A stretch of DNA of 64,000 bases from Streptomyces sp. NBC_01314 (GCF_041435215.1 NZ_CP108394.1:4092001-4156000), one strand, 5' to 3'; shown: positions 1-11,072, numbered from the stretch's first letter. Notes: generated by a model from the sequence alone, not told the origin. Made by a program: numbers and translations.

Positions 1-707
1 ATGTTCGAGATGACGCCGAGGTCGTGGGTGATGAAGATGATCGCGGAGCCGAACTCCTGCTGGAGATCCTTGAGCAGGTCCAGGATCTGGGCCTGCACGG
101 TCACGTCGAGCGCTGTCGTCGGCTCGTCGGCGATCAGCAGGTCGGGGTCGCACATCAGCGCCATGGCGATCATCGCGCGCTGGCGCATGCCGCCGGAGAA
201 CTGGTGCGGGTAGTCGTCGAAGCGCACCTTGGGCTGCGGGATGCCGACCTTCTCCAGCATCTGGATGGCCCGCTCCTTGGCCTCCTTCTTGGAGGCGCCG
301 CGGTGCTTCATGAACGGCTCGGACAGTTGCCGGCCCACCGTGTAGTACGGCGACAGGGCCGTCAGCGGATCCTGGAAGATCATCGCCATCCTGTTGCCGC
401 GGAGCTGCTCCAGCTCCTTCTCGGTGGCGGTGACGAGTTCCTTGCCGTCGAAGAGGATCTCACCGTCGACGGTGCTGGTGCGCGGGTTGTGCAGGCCCAG
501 GATCGTCAGGTTGGTGACGGACTTCCCGGAGCCGGACTCACCCACGATGCCCAGGGTCTTGCCGCGCTCGACGTCGAAGGAGAGTCCGTCGACGGCCTTG
601 ACGATGCCGTCCTCGGTGGAGAACTGCACCCGCAGGTCACGGACCGAGAGGAAGCTCTCGGGCCCGGTCGGGGCCGGGGCGTCCTCGGTCTTGGTCAGTG
701 TGGTCAC
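1..707 (-). CDS. bldKD: Oligopeptide ABC transporter ATPase, BldKD/DppD-like (3' end outside window)
   Basis: ATP-binding subunit that powers peptide import from the cytoplasmic face. The visible 235 residues hold a complete nucleotide-binding core: Walker A GESGSGKS (56-63), Q-loop Gln112, signature FSGGM (170-174), Walker B LLIADEP (190-196) and switch His228. The C-terminal peptide-ABC extension lies off the window. The GTG start at 707 has an AGGAAG ribosome site about 11 nt upstream and lies 15 nt after the permease stop, so it is the fourth gene of one operon. The order permease, lipoprotein, permease, ATPase matches bldK of S. coelicolor (from memory); a second ATPase would follow. The symbol rests on gene order and neighbourhood, not on a search. 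Confidence 0.85.
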   Translation of the reverse strand, partial: MTTLTKTEDAPAPTGPESFLSVRDLRVQFSTEDGIVKAVDGLSFDVERGKTLGIVGESGSGKSVTNLTILGLHNPRTSTVDGEILFDGKELVTATEKELEQLRGNRMAMIFQDPLTALSPYYTVGRQLSEPFMKHRGASKKEAKERAIQMLEKVGIPQPKVRFDDYPHQFSGGMRQRAMIAMALMCDPDLLIADEPTTALDVTVQAQILDLLKDLQQEFGSAIIFITHDLGVISN

Positions 708-722
708 GGTGGTTCGTTCTTC

Positions 723-1700
723 CTAGGAGAGCCGGACGCGCGGGTCGATCCAGGCGTACGCGATGTCGGTGAGGATGTTCACGATGAGGATGAAGAAGGC
801 CCCGAACATCATGACGCCCATCGTCAGGGGAAGGTCCTTGGTCTGGGCTCCGTTCACAGCCAGGCGGCCGATGCCCTGGAGGGAGAAGGTGAGTTCCGTG
901 ACGACGGCACCGCCGAGCATGGAGCTGATGTCGATACCCAGGACGGTGACGATCGGGATGAGCGAACCGCGCCAGGCGTAGCGGAAGAAGACGAACTTCT
1001 TCGACATGCCCTTGGCCCGGGCGGTGCGCACGTGCTCCTCCGCGAGCTGCTCGATCATCGAAGCGCGCGCCATACGCGTGTACTGCGCGGTGAAGATGGT
1101 GGCCATCACGACCACCGGGATGGACAACCCGATGAACCAGCCGACCGGATCCTCGGTGATCGGGACGTACTGCGGGTCCTCCATCCAGCCCGTGCTGTAG
1201 ACGAGGACCGTCAGCGCGATCGGGCCGAGGAAGTAGATCTGGAAGGAGCTGAGCACCATCGACGAGCCCGTGGCGACCTTGTCGAGCGTGGAACCGCGCC
1301 GGTAGGCGGCGATCATGCCGGCACCCACACCGAAGATCAGGAAGCAGACCGCGCCACCCGCGGTCAGCGTGAGGGTGGTCGGGAAGCGGTCCATGATGGT
1401 GTCCCAGACCATGTCGCCCGAGTAGAACGACTGGCCGAGGCAGGGGGCGGCACAGTGGCCGTCCGGGAAGTCACGGCCCATCACGATGCCGGACATGAAC
1501 TGCCAGAACTGGGTCGCGATCGGCAGATTGAGACCGAGCGCCTCGCGGATGTCCGCGATTCTCGTCGGGGAGCAGTCCCTGCCACAGGCCAGAGAGGCGT
1601 AGTCGGACGGCCCGGCGATGAAGAGGAAGAACGTGACGGCGCCGATGAGGAACAAGGTGACGACGGCACCGGCCAGGCGCCGGATGATGAACTGAAGCAT
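723..1700 (-). CDS. bldKC: Oligopeptide ABC transporter permease, BldKC/DppB-like
   Basis: Integral membrane subunit of the peptide permease (325 aa). It begins with a transmembrane helix directly after MLQFIIRRLAG, followed by a roughly 100-residue extracytoplasmic region and about five more helices. The cytoplasmic EAA-type loop reads EEHVRTARAKG, the coupling site for the ATPase. The ATG at 1700 is preferred because it puts the helix at the N terminus, as is usual for DppB. An in-frame GTG at 1742 would add 14 polar residues, and neither start has a convincing ribosome site. It lies 98 nt after the binding-protein gene and 15 nt before the ATPase gene. Confidence 0.85.
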   Translation of the reverse strand: MLQFIIRRLAGAVVTLFLIGAVTFFLFIAGPSDYASLACGRDCSPTRIADIREALGLNLPIATQFWQFMSGIVMGRDFPDGHCAAPCLGQSFYSGDMVWDTIMDRFPTTLTLTAGGAVCFLIFGVGAGMIAAYRRGSTLDKVATGSSMVLSSFQIYFLGPIALTVLVYSTGWMEDPQYVPITEDPVGWFIGLSIPVVVMATIFTAQYTRMARASMIEQLAEEHVRTARAKGMSKKFVFFRYAWRGSLIPIVTVLGIDISSMLGGAVVTELTFSLQGIGRLAVNGAQTKDLPLTMGVMMFGAFFILIVNILTDIAYAWIDPRVRLS

Positions 1701-1798
1701 GGCGGGGAGGCTGCTCTCTGCAGAGAGGGTGGACGGTTTCACGGAACCGCGGGGGTGCGCTCCGCCTGGTGCGCACCCCCGCGATCAGCCGTAGAGAG

Positions 1799-3592
1799 TT
1801 ACGACTTCAGGAACAGGTTGTTCACGTCGATGTAGCTCGACTCGGTGCTGTAACGGGCACCGCCGATGTTCGAACCGTAGAGCTGGAACTGCTTGGCGTA
1901 CCACAGCGGAGCAGCCGGGTTGATCTTCTCCAGGATGTAGTGGTGCGCCTCCTGCCAGGTCTTCTGGGCCGCGGTCGGCTCCTCGCTGAGGGCCTTCTTG
2001 ATCAGCTCCTGGACCTTCGGGTCGTTCACGTGCGAGTAGTTCGGCGAACCGTCGGCGAGCTGGTCACCGTCGTAGATCGGCGTGACGACCGTGCCCGCGG
2101 ACGGCCAGTCCTGGCCCCAGCCGGTGATGTAGACGTCGTACGGGTTCTTGATCTTGCCGATCTGCTCGTAGAAGCTCGCGGCGTCGATCTCCTTGCCGAC
2201 GACCTCGATACCGACCTTGGACAGCGCGTCCTCGAGAGCGACCTTGCGCTTCTGCTCGTTCTCGTTGTTGCGGTAGGCGAAGACGATCTTCTTCTCGGCG
2301 GCCGGGACGTCCTTCAGGAGCTCCTTGGCCTTCTCGATGTTGCCGGACGGCGTCTTCAGACGGCCGTACGGGTCGTACTTGGCCTCGTAGCCCGGCAGGG
2401 TCGGGGCGAACAGGTTCGGGGCCGGGTCGCCACCGTAGGCGCCACCCTCACCGGCGATCAGGGACTTGGAGTTCACCGCGTAGGTGATGGCGTCACGGAC
2501 CGCCTTGTTCTTCACCCGGTCCAGGTTGAAGTTCAGCACCATGACGTAGGGCTGGTAGCCCTTGATCGTGCGCTTGTTGACGGCCGGGTCGGTGATGACG
2601 TTCTGGATCTGGGTGGACTCGACGCTGCCGGTGAACTGGATGGCGTTCTTGGAGGCACCCTGGTCGGCGATCAGACGCTTGGTCTGGGTCGACTCGGTGA
2701 CACCGAAGTCGAAGTTCCAGCCGTCCACGTACTGGTGGCGCACGGGGTCGGTCTCGGCGTCCCACTGGTCGTTCTTGACCAGCTTGAGGGACTTGCCGAC
2801 CTTGTACTCGGAGATCTTGTACGGGCCGAGGGAGACCGGGGCCTTGTCGTACTTCTCCTTGGTGTCGGTCTTCTCCGGGACGATGGAGTAGCCCGACATG
2901 GCCAGCGTCTGCGGCAGGTCCGGACGCGCCGTGTCGAAGTGGAAGACGACCGTCTTGTCGTCCGGGGTCTCCAGGACGGAGTCCGGCAGGTGCTTCTTGC
3001 CGTAGCCGCCGTCCGGCAGCGCCTCGCGGTACTTGGCCCCGCTCAGCCAGGTCTGCAGGTAGTTCGGGCCGTCGAAGATGAACTCGGCGTACATGCGCTC
3101 GACGGTGTGGCGGACGTCGGCCGAGGTGATCTCGTTGCCGTTCTGGTCCTTGACGCCGTCCTTGAGCTTGTACGTCCAGGTCTTGCCGCCGTCGGACGAC
3201 GTGCCGGAGTCGGTGGCGATGTCACCGACGACGGACATGTTGCCCTTGTCGTCCTCCTGGAAGTTGGTCAGCCCACGGTAGATCAGGTTGGACACCTGGC
3301 CACCGTCGGAGACGTAGATCTGACCCGAGTCCAGGTGCGAGAGGCCCGCCTCCTGGTAGACCTCGACGGTGCCGCCGCTCTTCGCGCCGGCCACGTCCGC
3401 GGCAGGACCCTCCGACGCGGCAGCGTCGGCGTAGGTGACGGCCTTCGACTGAACGGCCGCCTCCTTCTGGTCCTTCTTGGAGTCGGTCCCGGAGGTGTTG
3501 CCCTTGTTCTCCGAGCACGCCGTGAGCACGAGGGAGCCGGCCGCGACCGCGACGACTATGGCGCGAGCTCTGCGCGAGTTGAGGGACTTCAT
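1799..3592 (-). CDS. bldKB: Peptide-binding lipoprotein, BldKB-like (SBP family 5)
   Basis: Extracellular solute-binding lipoprotein of 597 aa, close to the about 600 aa I recall for BldKB. The N terminus has a basic region, a hydrophobic stretch and lipobox LTAC with Cys26 as the lipidation site. A charged linker follows (about 27-75), then a family-5 peptide-binding fold (about 75-590). It lies between the two permease genes, as in bldK. In S. coelicolor BldK imports an extracellular signal needed for aerial hyphae; that role is inferred from gene order here. Sequence alone cannot separate it from another Dpp/Opp-type binding protein. Confidence 0.85.
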   Translation of the reverse strand: MKSLNSRRARAIVVAVAAGSLVLTACSENKGNTSGTDSKKDQKEAAVQSKAVTYADAAASEGPAADVAGAKSGGTVEVYQEAGLSHLDSGQIYVSDGGQVSNLIYRGLTNFQEDDKGNMSVVGDIATDSGTSSDGGKTWTYKLKDGVKDQNGNEITSADVRHTVERMYAEFIFDGPNYLQTWLSGAKYREALPDGGYGKKHLPDSVLETPDDKTVVFHFDTARPDLPQTLAMSGYSIVPEKTDTKEKYDKAPVSLGPYKISEYKVGKSLKLVKNDQWDAETDPVRHQYVDGWNFDFGVTESTQTKRLIADQGASKNAIQFTGSVESTQIQNVITDPAVNKRTIKGYQPYVMVLNFNLDRVKNKAVRDAITYAVNSKSLIAGEGGAYGGDPAPNLFAPTLPGYEAKYDPYGRLKTPSGNIEKAKELLKDVPAAEKKIVFAYRNNENEQKRKVALEDALSKVGIEVVGKEIDAASFYEQIGKIKNPYDVYITGWGQDWPSAGTVVTPIYDGDQLADGSPNYSHVNDPKVQELIKKALSEEPTAAQKTWQEAHHYILEKINPAAPLWYAKQFQLYGSNIGGARYSTESSYIDVNNLFLKS

Positions 3593-3693
3593 GTGGCGTA
3601 AGCACCTACCTGTCGGTTGTTATCCATGAGTACTGCCTGACGCGGCTGGTAGGCCGACGCGGGGGCGGCAGTCACCCCCCACCAATGGACGAT

Positions 3694-4740
3694 TCAGCGC
3701 CCGGACTTGGGGTCGAAGGCATCCCGTACGGAGTCTCCGAGAAGGTTGAAGCAGAGGATGAAGATCACCAGCGCCACGCCCGGGAAGAACATGAACGCGG
3801 GGTCCTGCTCCGCGTACTTGGCGCCGGCGGCGAACAGCCGTCCCCAGTCCGGGGTGGGTTCGACGAAGCCGACACCCGCGAAGGAGAGGAACGCGATGGT
3901 CAGGATCGTGCTGGGCAGCTGATACGTGAACTGCACCAGGATCGGCGACACGACGTTCGGCAGGATCTCCTTGCGGACGATCCGCCAGGGCGAGGCACCG
4001 GAGACCTTGGCGGCCTCCACGAACTCCCGCTCACGCAGGGACAGCACGGTGGAGCGGACCAGTCGGGCCATGCCCATCCAGCCCAGCAGCCACAGCACGA
4101 TCAGGATCGCCACCGCACGGAAGTAGGTGGGGGTCTCTTCCTGCGGGTCCACGAAGAACGCGGTCACCACGGGCATGAAGGCGATGAAGAACAACTGCTG
4201 GGGGAAGGCGAGGAAGAAGTCGGTGACGCGGCCGATCCAGTAGTCGGTACGCCCACCGAAGTAGCCGCCGATCAGACCGATGACGACGCCCGTGATCATC
4301 AGCAGCACGGTGACACCCAGCGCCATGAAGAGCGAGGTGCGCATGCCGTACATCAGCATGGCGAACAGGTCACGGCCGTACTGCGGCTCGACGCCGAACC
4401 AGTGGTCCCCGGAGACACCACCGAAGTAGCCGAGCGGCAGGCCGAACTCGTCGAGCACCGGATTGACGTCCACGTACGTGGGGTCCTGCCCGTACAGCGT
4501 GTACGGGTTCGTCCCGCTCATCGCGACGACGAGCGGAGCGAGCAGTGAGAGCACGAAGTAGAAAATCACTACCCCGGCGCAGATCATGCCGGTACGGTCG
4601 CGCCGGAAGCGCTGCCACATCAGCTGGCCGGGGGAGCGGCCTTCGAGCTTCTTGGGCTCGACCTTCTCGCTGGTCGACGCCAGCTCGGGGTCCAAGGCGA
4701 CCGTGGACCCTGAGCCCTCGGCCTTGGTTGGACTGGTCAT
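3694..4740 (-). CDS. bldKA: Oligopeptide ABC transporter permease, BldKA/DppC-like
   Basis: First gene of the peptide permease operon (348 aa). It has a cytoplasmic N-terminal tail of about 55 residues, a first helix (FYFVLSLLAPLVVAM), a long extracytoplasmic segment containing HWFGVEPQYGRDLF (typical of DppC) and about five further helices. The EAA loop reads EFVEAAKVSGASPW. The ATG at 4740 is chosen for its GGGGGAAGA ribosome site; an upstream in-frame ATG at 4842 has none and would cross the AT-rich promoter-like zone's downstream side. The binding-protein gene starts 101 nt downstream. Confidence 0.85.
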   Translation of the reverse strand: MTSPTKAEGSGSTVALDPELASTSEKVEPKKLEGRSPGQLMWQRFRRDRTGMICAGVVIFYFVLSLLAPLVVAMSGTNPYTLYGQDPTYVDVNPVLDEFGLPLGYFGGVSGDHWFGVEPQYGRDLFAMLMYGMRTSLFMALGVTVLLMITGVVIGLIGGYFGGRTDYWIGRVTDFFLAFPQQLFFIAFMPVVTAFFVDPQEETPTYFRAVAILIVLWLLGWMGMARLVRSTVLSLREREFVEAAKVSGASPWRIVRKEILPNVVSPILVQFTYQLPSTILTIAFLSFAGVGFVEPTPDWGRLFAAGAKYAEQDPAFMFFPGVALVIFILCFNLLGDSVRDAFDPKSGR

Positions 4741-5417
4741 GTCTGTTCTTCCCCCGGGGGGTTGGAGAGTTGAGCGCAGCACAGTTACCGGCAGGTTCTG
4801 TGGTTTGGGGGAACTTTCGCCAAATGGGTCAACGCGCGTCAAGGGCGGAAGGCATAGGGATCTCCCTACCGTCTATATTTTGAGCAAAAATTGCAAAGAT
4901 TGACACCTGGTCGCGCTTGACAGGCAGTAAGGGACTCCGGCGAAGCGGACATTCAGGGTACGATTTTTGTTTACATGTCCGAAACTTGATCGCCGGAACA
5001 CCGATATCCGAACAGCGCTTCACAGCTCCCAGACAGCCACCCGGACACCACGGAGGAAGTCCAGCCTCCCCCGCACACCCTTCGCACCCTTCCCGGAATC
5101 CCCAGTATCCCCACAGGATCTCCCTGTATGCGGATACACCTGAGACCCGGTCCTCCCCACGAGGTGGAGAACCGGGGCTTGCTGACACTTCGACAGAAGC
5201 GTCGACAGACACTCCGGTATGCGCTGCCGTTCGGAGTCTACACGCGTAGCAGGGTCCGGAGGAGGCCCTGAACCGGCCGATCCCGGGACAGCCGGTCCGC
5301 TCCTCTGCTGCCACGACGGGCGCCGGATGGTGCTCCTACGCGTGGCGCACGCGACCACCGGACATGGCCTGGCCCGGTCACCCGCGGACGCGTGCAACCG
5401 GGCCAAATCCCTGTCCG
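4741..5417. other. Intergenic region upstream of bldK, downstream of typA
   Basis: No credible gene was found in these 677 bases; reading frames on both strands lack the codon bias of the neighbours. The bldK-proximal part (4865-4985) is AT-rich for this genome and likely holds the bldK promoter. The remainder is plain GC-rich spacer with no convincing terminator hairpin for typA. Confidence 0.6.
4872..4902 (-). promoter_or_regulatory. Candidate bldK promoter, AT-rich patch
   Basis: Read on the minus strand, this patch has a -10-like TATAGA (4877-4872) preceded by an AT run. Two small inverted repeats lie in it: GCAA/TTGC around AAA, and TTTTG/CAAAA around AG. A clear -35 at normal spacing is not visible. 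It sits about 135 nt upstream of the bldKA start and is the strongest promoter-like composition in the gap. Confidence 0.35.
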
Positions 5418-7325
<1,908 letters not shown>

Positions 7326-7466
7326 AGTGAGGCGCTTCTCCCGGGTGTGAGGACGGCCTGCGCTGACATCTGTGTCGCGCGGACCCTGCCGGGCTGGACA
7401 CGCCACGGCCTCACCCCATGGTACGGGGCTGCCGGGGGGACGGCCTCCGCAGGGTTCCGGGCCGGT

Positions 7467-7772
7467 TCAGGCACTCCTGATCTGCGGCGACAGTTCCACC
7501 CTCAGTTCGAGACCCAGAGCCCGTGCGAGACGGTCGAGGACGGGGAAGGTCGGTACGGTGCCCCCGCCCTCGAAGCGGGCCACGGCCGATTGGGTCATGC
7601 CCGCTCGGCGACCGACTTCCCGCTGCGAAAGACCGAGCTCCTGTCGCCGTGCGCGCACGGCCTCACCGAGAGTGAAACGCAGTTGCGCGGCCGCGTACTC
7701 CTCCTCGATCTCGTGAGTCATGGGCCGGGCCCGGCGGGCATCCGTGAGGCTGGTTCGCCCGGTTTCCGTCAC
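7467..7772 (-). CDS. HTH antitoxin of a HigBA-type toxin-antitoxin pair
   Basis: Protein of 101 aa with a Cro/C1-type helix-turn-helix in its C-terminal half (ELGLSQREVGRRAGMTQSAV, then RFEGGG). This is the usual HigA-like antitoxin and DNA-binding repressor. The GTG start at 7772 overlaps the toxin stop by four bases (GTGA) and has GAGGAGGA upstream, so the two are translationally coupled. A later ATG at 7721 would remove about 17 residues. The toxin-first order is typical of higBA. Its close relative in this window is the gene at 60641-60982. Confidence 0.8.
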   Translation of the reverse strand: MTETGRTSLTDARRARPMTHEIEEEYAAAQLRFTLGEAVRARRQELGLSQREVGRRAGMTQSAVARFEGGGTVPTFPVLDRLARALGLELRVELSPQIRSA

Positions 7773-8119
7773 AGCTCCTCCTCGTCCACCGTGTGGCCTT
7801 CGGCCTGGCACTTCTTCATCGCCTGGCGAGCCCGCTCCACCTCGGCGAACTCACGCATCCTCGTTTTCGCGAACACGGTGAGCATGACGATGCGGCGCCC
7901 GGTGGCGATCCAGTACGTGATCCGTACGCGCGCGGCGCCACAGTAGAAGCGCAGTTCCCTGAGCTTGCCGTCGAGCTGACGGGTGTACGGCTCGCCGAGG
8001 TGGACTCCTCGCTGTTCCAACAGGTCAAGGTGCATGAGCGCCTGCGCCCAGCGTTTGTCGTCGAGTCCGCCAAGCCACTCGGCGACCTCCGGCTCAAGTT
8101 CGACCGTACCCCACGCCAT
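7769..8119 (-). CDS. RelE/HigB-family toxin
   Basis: Protein of 116 aa resembling phage-derived Gp49/HigB and RelE/ParE-type toxins: a helical N terminus (VELEPEVAEWLGGLDDKRW) then a beta-rich core KLRELRF...VRITYWIATGRRIVMLTVF ending KTRMRE. Members usually act as ribosome-dependent mRNA interferases; the activity is inferred. ATG at 8119 has no ribosome site, but TAGCGT lies 7 nt upstream, suggesting a leaderless transcript, and a perfect palindrome (8115-8136) covers start and -10. It overlaps the antitoxin by four bases. A truncated relative is at 60979-61248. Confidence 0.75.
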   Translation of the reverse strand: MAWGTVELEPEVAEWLGGLDDKRWAQALMHLDLLEQRGVHLGEPYTRQLDGKLRELRFYCGAARVRITYWIATGRRIVMLTVFAKTRMREFAEVERARQAMKKCQAEGHTVDEEEL

Positions 8120-8136
8120 AGCATCGACGCTATGGC
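8115..8136. promoter_or_regulatory. Palindromic operator candidate over toxin start and -10
   Basis: GCCATAGC and GCTATGGC form a perfect inverted repeat with 8-base arms around ATCGAC. On the minus strand the downstream arm contains the toxin ATG (8119-8117), and the -10-like TAGCGT spans the other side. This is the expected place for autorepression by a HigA-type antitoxin. Binding is inferred. Confidence 0.55.
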
Positions 8137-8245
8137 CACAGGAGGCCCGCCCGAGATCGATCGGCCCCGGGTTCACTCCATCGTGCGCCTGGCCGCCGCC
8201 CCGTGTCGTACAGGGCAGCGGCCGGAGTCCGCGAGGGTTGATCCT

Positions 8246-10585
8246 CTACTTTCCTGTGGGCCGCGCCGGTCCCTTCGCGCCCTTCTTCCGGAAGCCCATG
8301 TCCTCGTAGACCGGGGTCTGGAAGCCGAAGGCACCCGCGTTGGCGAGGGTGGTGCGGGCGGCGACGAGCTGGGGGCGCTGGTAGAGCGGGATGGACCCGG
8401 CGGCGGCCCAGATCCGGGCGTCCGCCTTGCGGATCAGGGAGCGGGTCTTCGACTCGTCGAGGGTGGACATGGCCTGGTCGAAGAGCTGGTCGACCCGGTC
8501 CGTGCCGACGCGCGTGTAGTTCTGCTCGACGCTCAGCGAGCCGTCCGCCGCGGGCACCGGCTTGGCGTAGATCGGCCGGGCGTCGGTGGCGGGGTACGCG
8601 GAGGTCGGCCAGGAGTACAGCGCGAGGTCGTACTGCCCGTTCGCGATGTGATCCTTGAAGTAGCTCTCGTCGGCGACCTTCGTGATCTCCGTACGGATCC
8701 CGACGCGCTCCAGCATCACCGCGATCCGCTCACCGACGACCCGCAGCGACTCCGTCCCCGGCCCCGACGGCAGCACGAACCGCAGGGTCAGCAGCTTGCC
8801 GTTCTTGGCGAGCGGCCCCCGCGCGGCATCGGCGGGCGCCCGCGTCCCCTGTGGCGCGTACGCGCCGGGCGCACCGCCCGGCTTGAACTGCTTGCCGTCC
8901 TGAGCGAGGTTCGCGTCGGCGTCGTAGGGCTTGTTGTCGCCGACGATGTTCGTGCTCTCGTCCTCGGAGGAGCCGGATTCACCGGAGCCGGGCTTGGCGG
9001 AACCGGAGGCGGAGGGCTTGGCGGAACCGGAGCCGGGCTTGTCGGAGCCGGAGTCGTCCTTCGTCCTGGTCTTCTCCCCTTCCGCGCCGGCCGCCTTCTT
9101 GCTCGCCCCAAGGGGCTCGCGGGGTTCGACAGGGCCGCCCTGCTCCCATCCGGCGTCGGCGAGCAGGGCACGTGCCTCGTCGGCGTCATGGTCGCCGAGG
9201 GCGCCGCTGTTGTCGGCGTAGGCGGCCTGGCCGGCGAGGGCGAGGTGGCTGCCGACGGGGACGGCGGGCAGGCCGAGGGGCTCCAGAACGAGGGCGGCGA
9301 GCTTCTCGCGGTCGAGGGCGCGGGCCACGGCGCGGCGGACGCGCTCGTCGGCGAGAGGGCCGTCGGAACCGTTCAGGGCGAGCTGGGTGAACGCGGGTTC
9401 CAGGGACCTGCGGAGGGCGAAACCGCGCAGGGCCGACTGCTGGGCGGTGTACTCGGCGATCGCCGCGCGCCGCTTCTCCCGGGCGCTGAGCTCGTCGTTC
9501 GCGGCCTTCTCGTCCGAGCCGTGCGCGATGGCCCAGGACCGCAACGACTTCGCGGGGGTCAGGGCGGAGCCGGGTCCCTGGGCGAGGGAGCCGTCCGGGG
9601 CCACGGGACCGTGCTCGGCGAGGGAACCGCTCCGCGAGAGCGGCCCGGCGCCCCGCGAGTCCTCCTTGTCGCGGGAGGTTTTGTCGCGGGAGGCCTTGTC
9701 ACGGGAGGCGAGCATGATCCGTTCGGCCTGTGCCGAGTCGACCTCGGCGATGTCGACCTTGTCCTCGGCCAGTGCCTGGGCGCGCTCGGCGCGCGGTACG
9801 GCGCGCAGCACCAGCTCGGAGAGCTTGGCGGGGCGGCCCCACCAGCGCGGGTTGCGGACGAGCGTGACCTCGCCGCCCTTGCGGTCGACGTCCTTCAGCG
9901 TGAACGGCCCGGCGGTGACCTTGAGCCTCTTGCGGGCACCGTCGTTGAAGGAGTCGGGGGTGCCCATCACCTGCTTCGGGTACAGCGGCGAGAACAGCGA
10001 CTTCCAGTCGGCGTACTGGCGGGCGAAGGTGACCCGGACCTCCAGGTCGTTGTCGCCGCGTTCGATCTTCTCGATGCGTTCGTAGCCGGCGTTCCTGGCG
10101 GTCCAGTACGCGGAGTCCTTGCCGGACAGCGCGCGCCACTGCGCGGCGAAGTCGGCGGCGCCGATCTCCCGGCCGTCGCTCCACACCGCCTCCTGGTGGA
10201 GCTTGTAGAGGACGACCTGCCGGGGCTCGCGATCGACGACCTTCGCGGACTCCAGGTACTCGGGGTTGAGCTGGGGGCGTCCGCTGGTGTCGAGCCGGTA
10301 CATCGACGGCAGGACCGCGCCGGCGATCCGTGCCGTGGCCGGGTCGGCGTCCGACTGAAACGTGTTCAGCGTCTCCGGGACGGCGTCCACGGCCCAGCGC
10401 AGGGTGCCGCCGTCGGCGACGAGGTTCCGCGCGGCGGGCGCGATGTCCTGCCCGGCGACGGGCCTGCCCGCCGGATCCTCCTCGCTGCATCCGCTCAGCA
10501 CGGGCATCGTGAGCACTCCGGCGACCAGGAACGCCAGGGAACGGCGCAGGGCGCGCGGTCGAACGCGGTCGTGGGGAATCGGCAT
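8246..10585 (-). CDS. Family-5 ABC solute-binding lipoprotein, orphan
   Basis: Lipoprotein of 779 aa with a type II signal peptide ending LSGC (Cys about 32) and an SBP family-5 fold like that of peptide- or nickel-binding proteins. It is much longer than the usual 500-600 aa because of low-complexity insertions: a Ser/Asp/Lys/Arg-rich one (repeated SRDK near the middle) and a Gly/Ser/Lys/Pro stretch (GSGSAKPSASGSAKPGSG). No permease or ATPase genes are adjacent. The ATG at 10585 is preceded by GAGGAGG at 8-nt spacing; a GTG one codon upstream is also possible. Substrate unknown. Confidence 0.8.
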   Translation of the reverse strand: MPIPHDRVRPRALRRSLAFLVAGVLTMPVLSGCSEEDPAGRPVAGQDIAPAARNLVADGGTLRWAVDAVPETLNTFQSDADPATARIAGAVLPSMYRLDTSGRPQLNPEYLESAKVVDREPRQVVLYKLHQEAVWSDGREIGAADFAAQWRALSGKDSAYWTARNAGYERIEKIERGDNDLEVRVTFARQYADWKSLFSPLYPKQVMGTPDSFNDGARKRLKVTAGPFTLKDVDRKGGEVTLVRNPRWWGRPAKLSELVLRAVPRAERAQALAEDKVDIAEVDSAQAERIMLASRDKASRDKTSRDKEDSRGAGPLSRSGSLAEHGPVAPDGSLAQGPGSALTPAKSLRSWAIAHGSDEKAANDELSAREKRRAAIAEYTAQQSALRGFALRRSLEPAFTQLALNGSDGPLADERVRRAVARALDREKLAALVLEPLGLPAVPVGSHLALAGQAAYADNSGALGDHDADEARALLADAGWEQGGPVEPREPLGASKKAAGAEGEKTRTKDDSGSDKPGSGSAKPSASGSAKPGSGESGSSEDESTNIVGDNKPYDADANLAQDGKQFKPGGAPGAYAPQGTRAPADAARGPLAKNGKLLTLRFVLPSGPGTESLRVVGERIAVMLERVGIRTEITKVADESYFKDHIANGQYDLALYSWPTSAYPATDARPIYAKPVPAADGSLSVEQNYTRVGTDRVDQLFDQAMSTLDESKTRSLIRKADARIWAAAGSIPLYQRPQLVAARTTLANAGAFGFQTPVYEDMGFRKKGAKGPARPTGK

Positions 10586-11072
10586 CACTGCGACCTCCTC
10601 GCTCCGCGGTGGGAGAACGGGGACGGGGGTGGCTCTGATCACGTTCGGCGGTATATGGAGCTGATCAGACGGATGCGGCCACTGAAGAGGACGGGGTTCT
10701 TCCAGAGCCGCCGACACGACGGGTGGCGCCCTGGAACCCACCCGTTCGGACGCCTGGAGCTCGGGGGGTTCCGGTTGCGTGGCGGGTACGGGTGGGTTGT
10801 GGTTGCTCACGTGGTGCCCCGCGCCCCTGGAAAGCAAGGGCTGCGCCCCCTGCTGTACGTCGGCCCGCAGGGCCGTGTTTCAGGGGGCGCGGGGAACCGC
10901 GCGACCCGCCCCCACCCACCCGCGCACAAAGAACTCCCACCGGCCCGCGAGCTCCCCCGACGCAAAAGAACACCGCACACCGCTTCCCACCGGCAGGTGT
11001 GACGCGCGACACTCGCAGGCGCATGAACATTGCCGCCTGGGGCCCACCACCCCCTGAAAGCGAGGGCAAGTC
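10586..11072. other. Divergent intergenic region with GC-rich inverted repeat
   Basis: No gene is supported in these 487 bases. They hold two CTGATCA motifs (near 10636 and 10663) around a TATAT core that could serve either divergent gene, and copy A of the dispersed inverted repeat (10811-10908). Confidence 0.5.
10811..10908. repeat. Dispersed GC-rich inverted repeat, copy A
   Basis: Left arm GCCCCGCGCCCCTG (10816-10829) and right arm CAGGGGGCGCGGGG (10881-10894) pair almost perfectly across about 50 nt. The outer sequence CCGCGCGACC matches the other copies in this window. Confidence 0.75.

Noticed and set aside
24..1835. Very long open frames opposite real genes, here and opposite many other genes
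   Set aside because: They are shadows produced by high GC at third positions; their proteins are Arg/Ala/Gly/Val repeats with no domain, and the opposite strand has clear families.
4741..4842. Longer start for the first permease gene (ATG at 4842)
   Set aside because: It has no ribosome site, whereas the ATG at 4740 follows GGGGGAAGA.
4900..4930. Plus-strand TTGACA at 4900 as a promoter
   Set aside because: No acceptable -10 at 16-18 nt spacing and no plus-strand gene follows.
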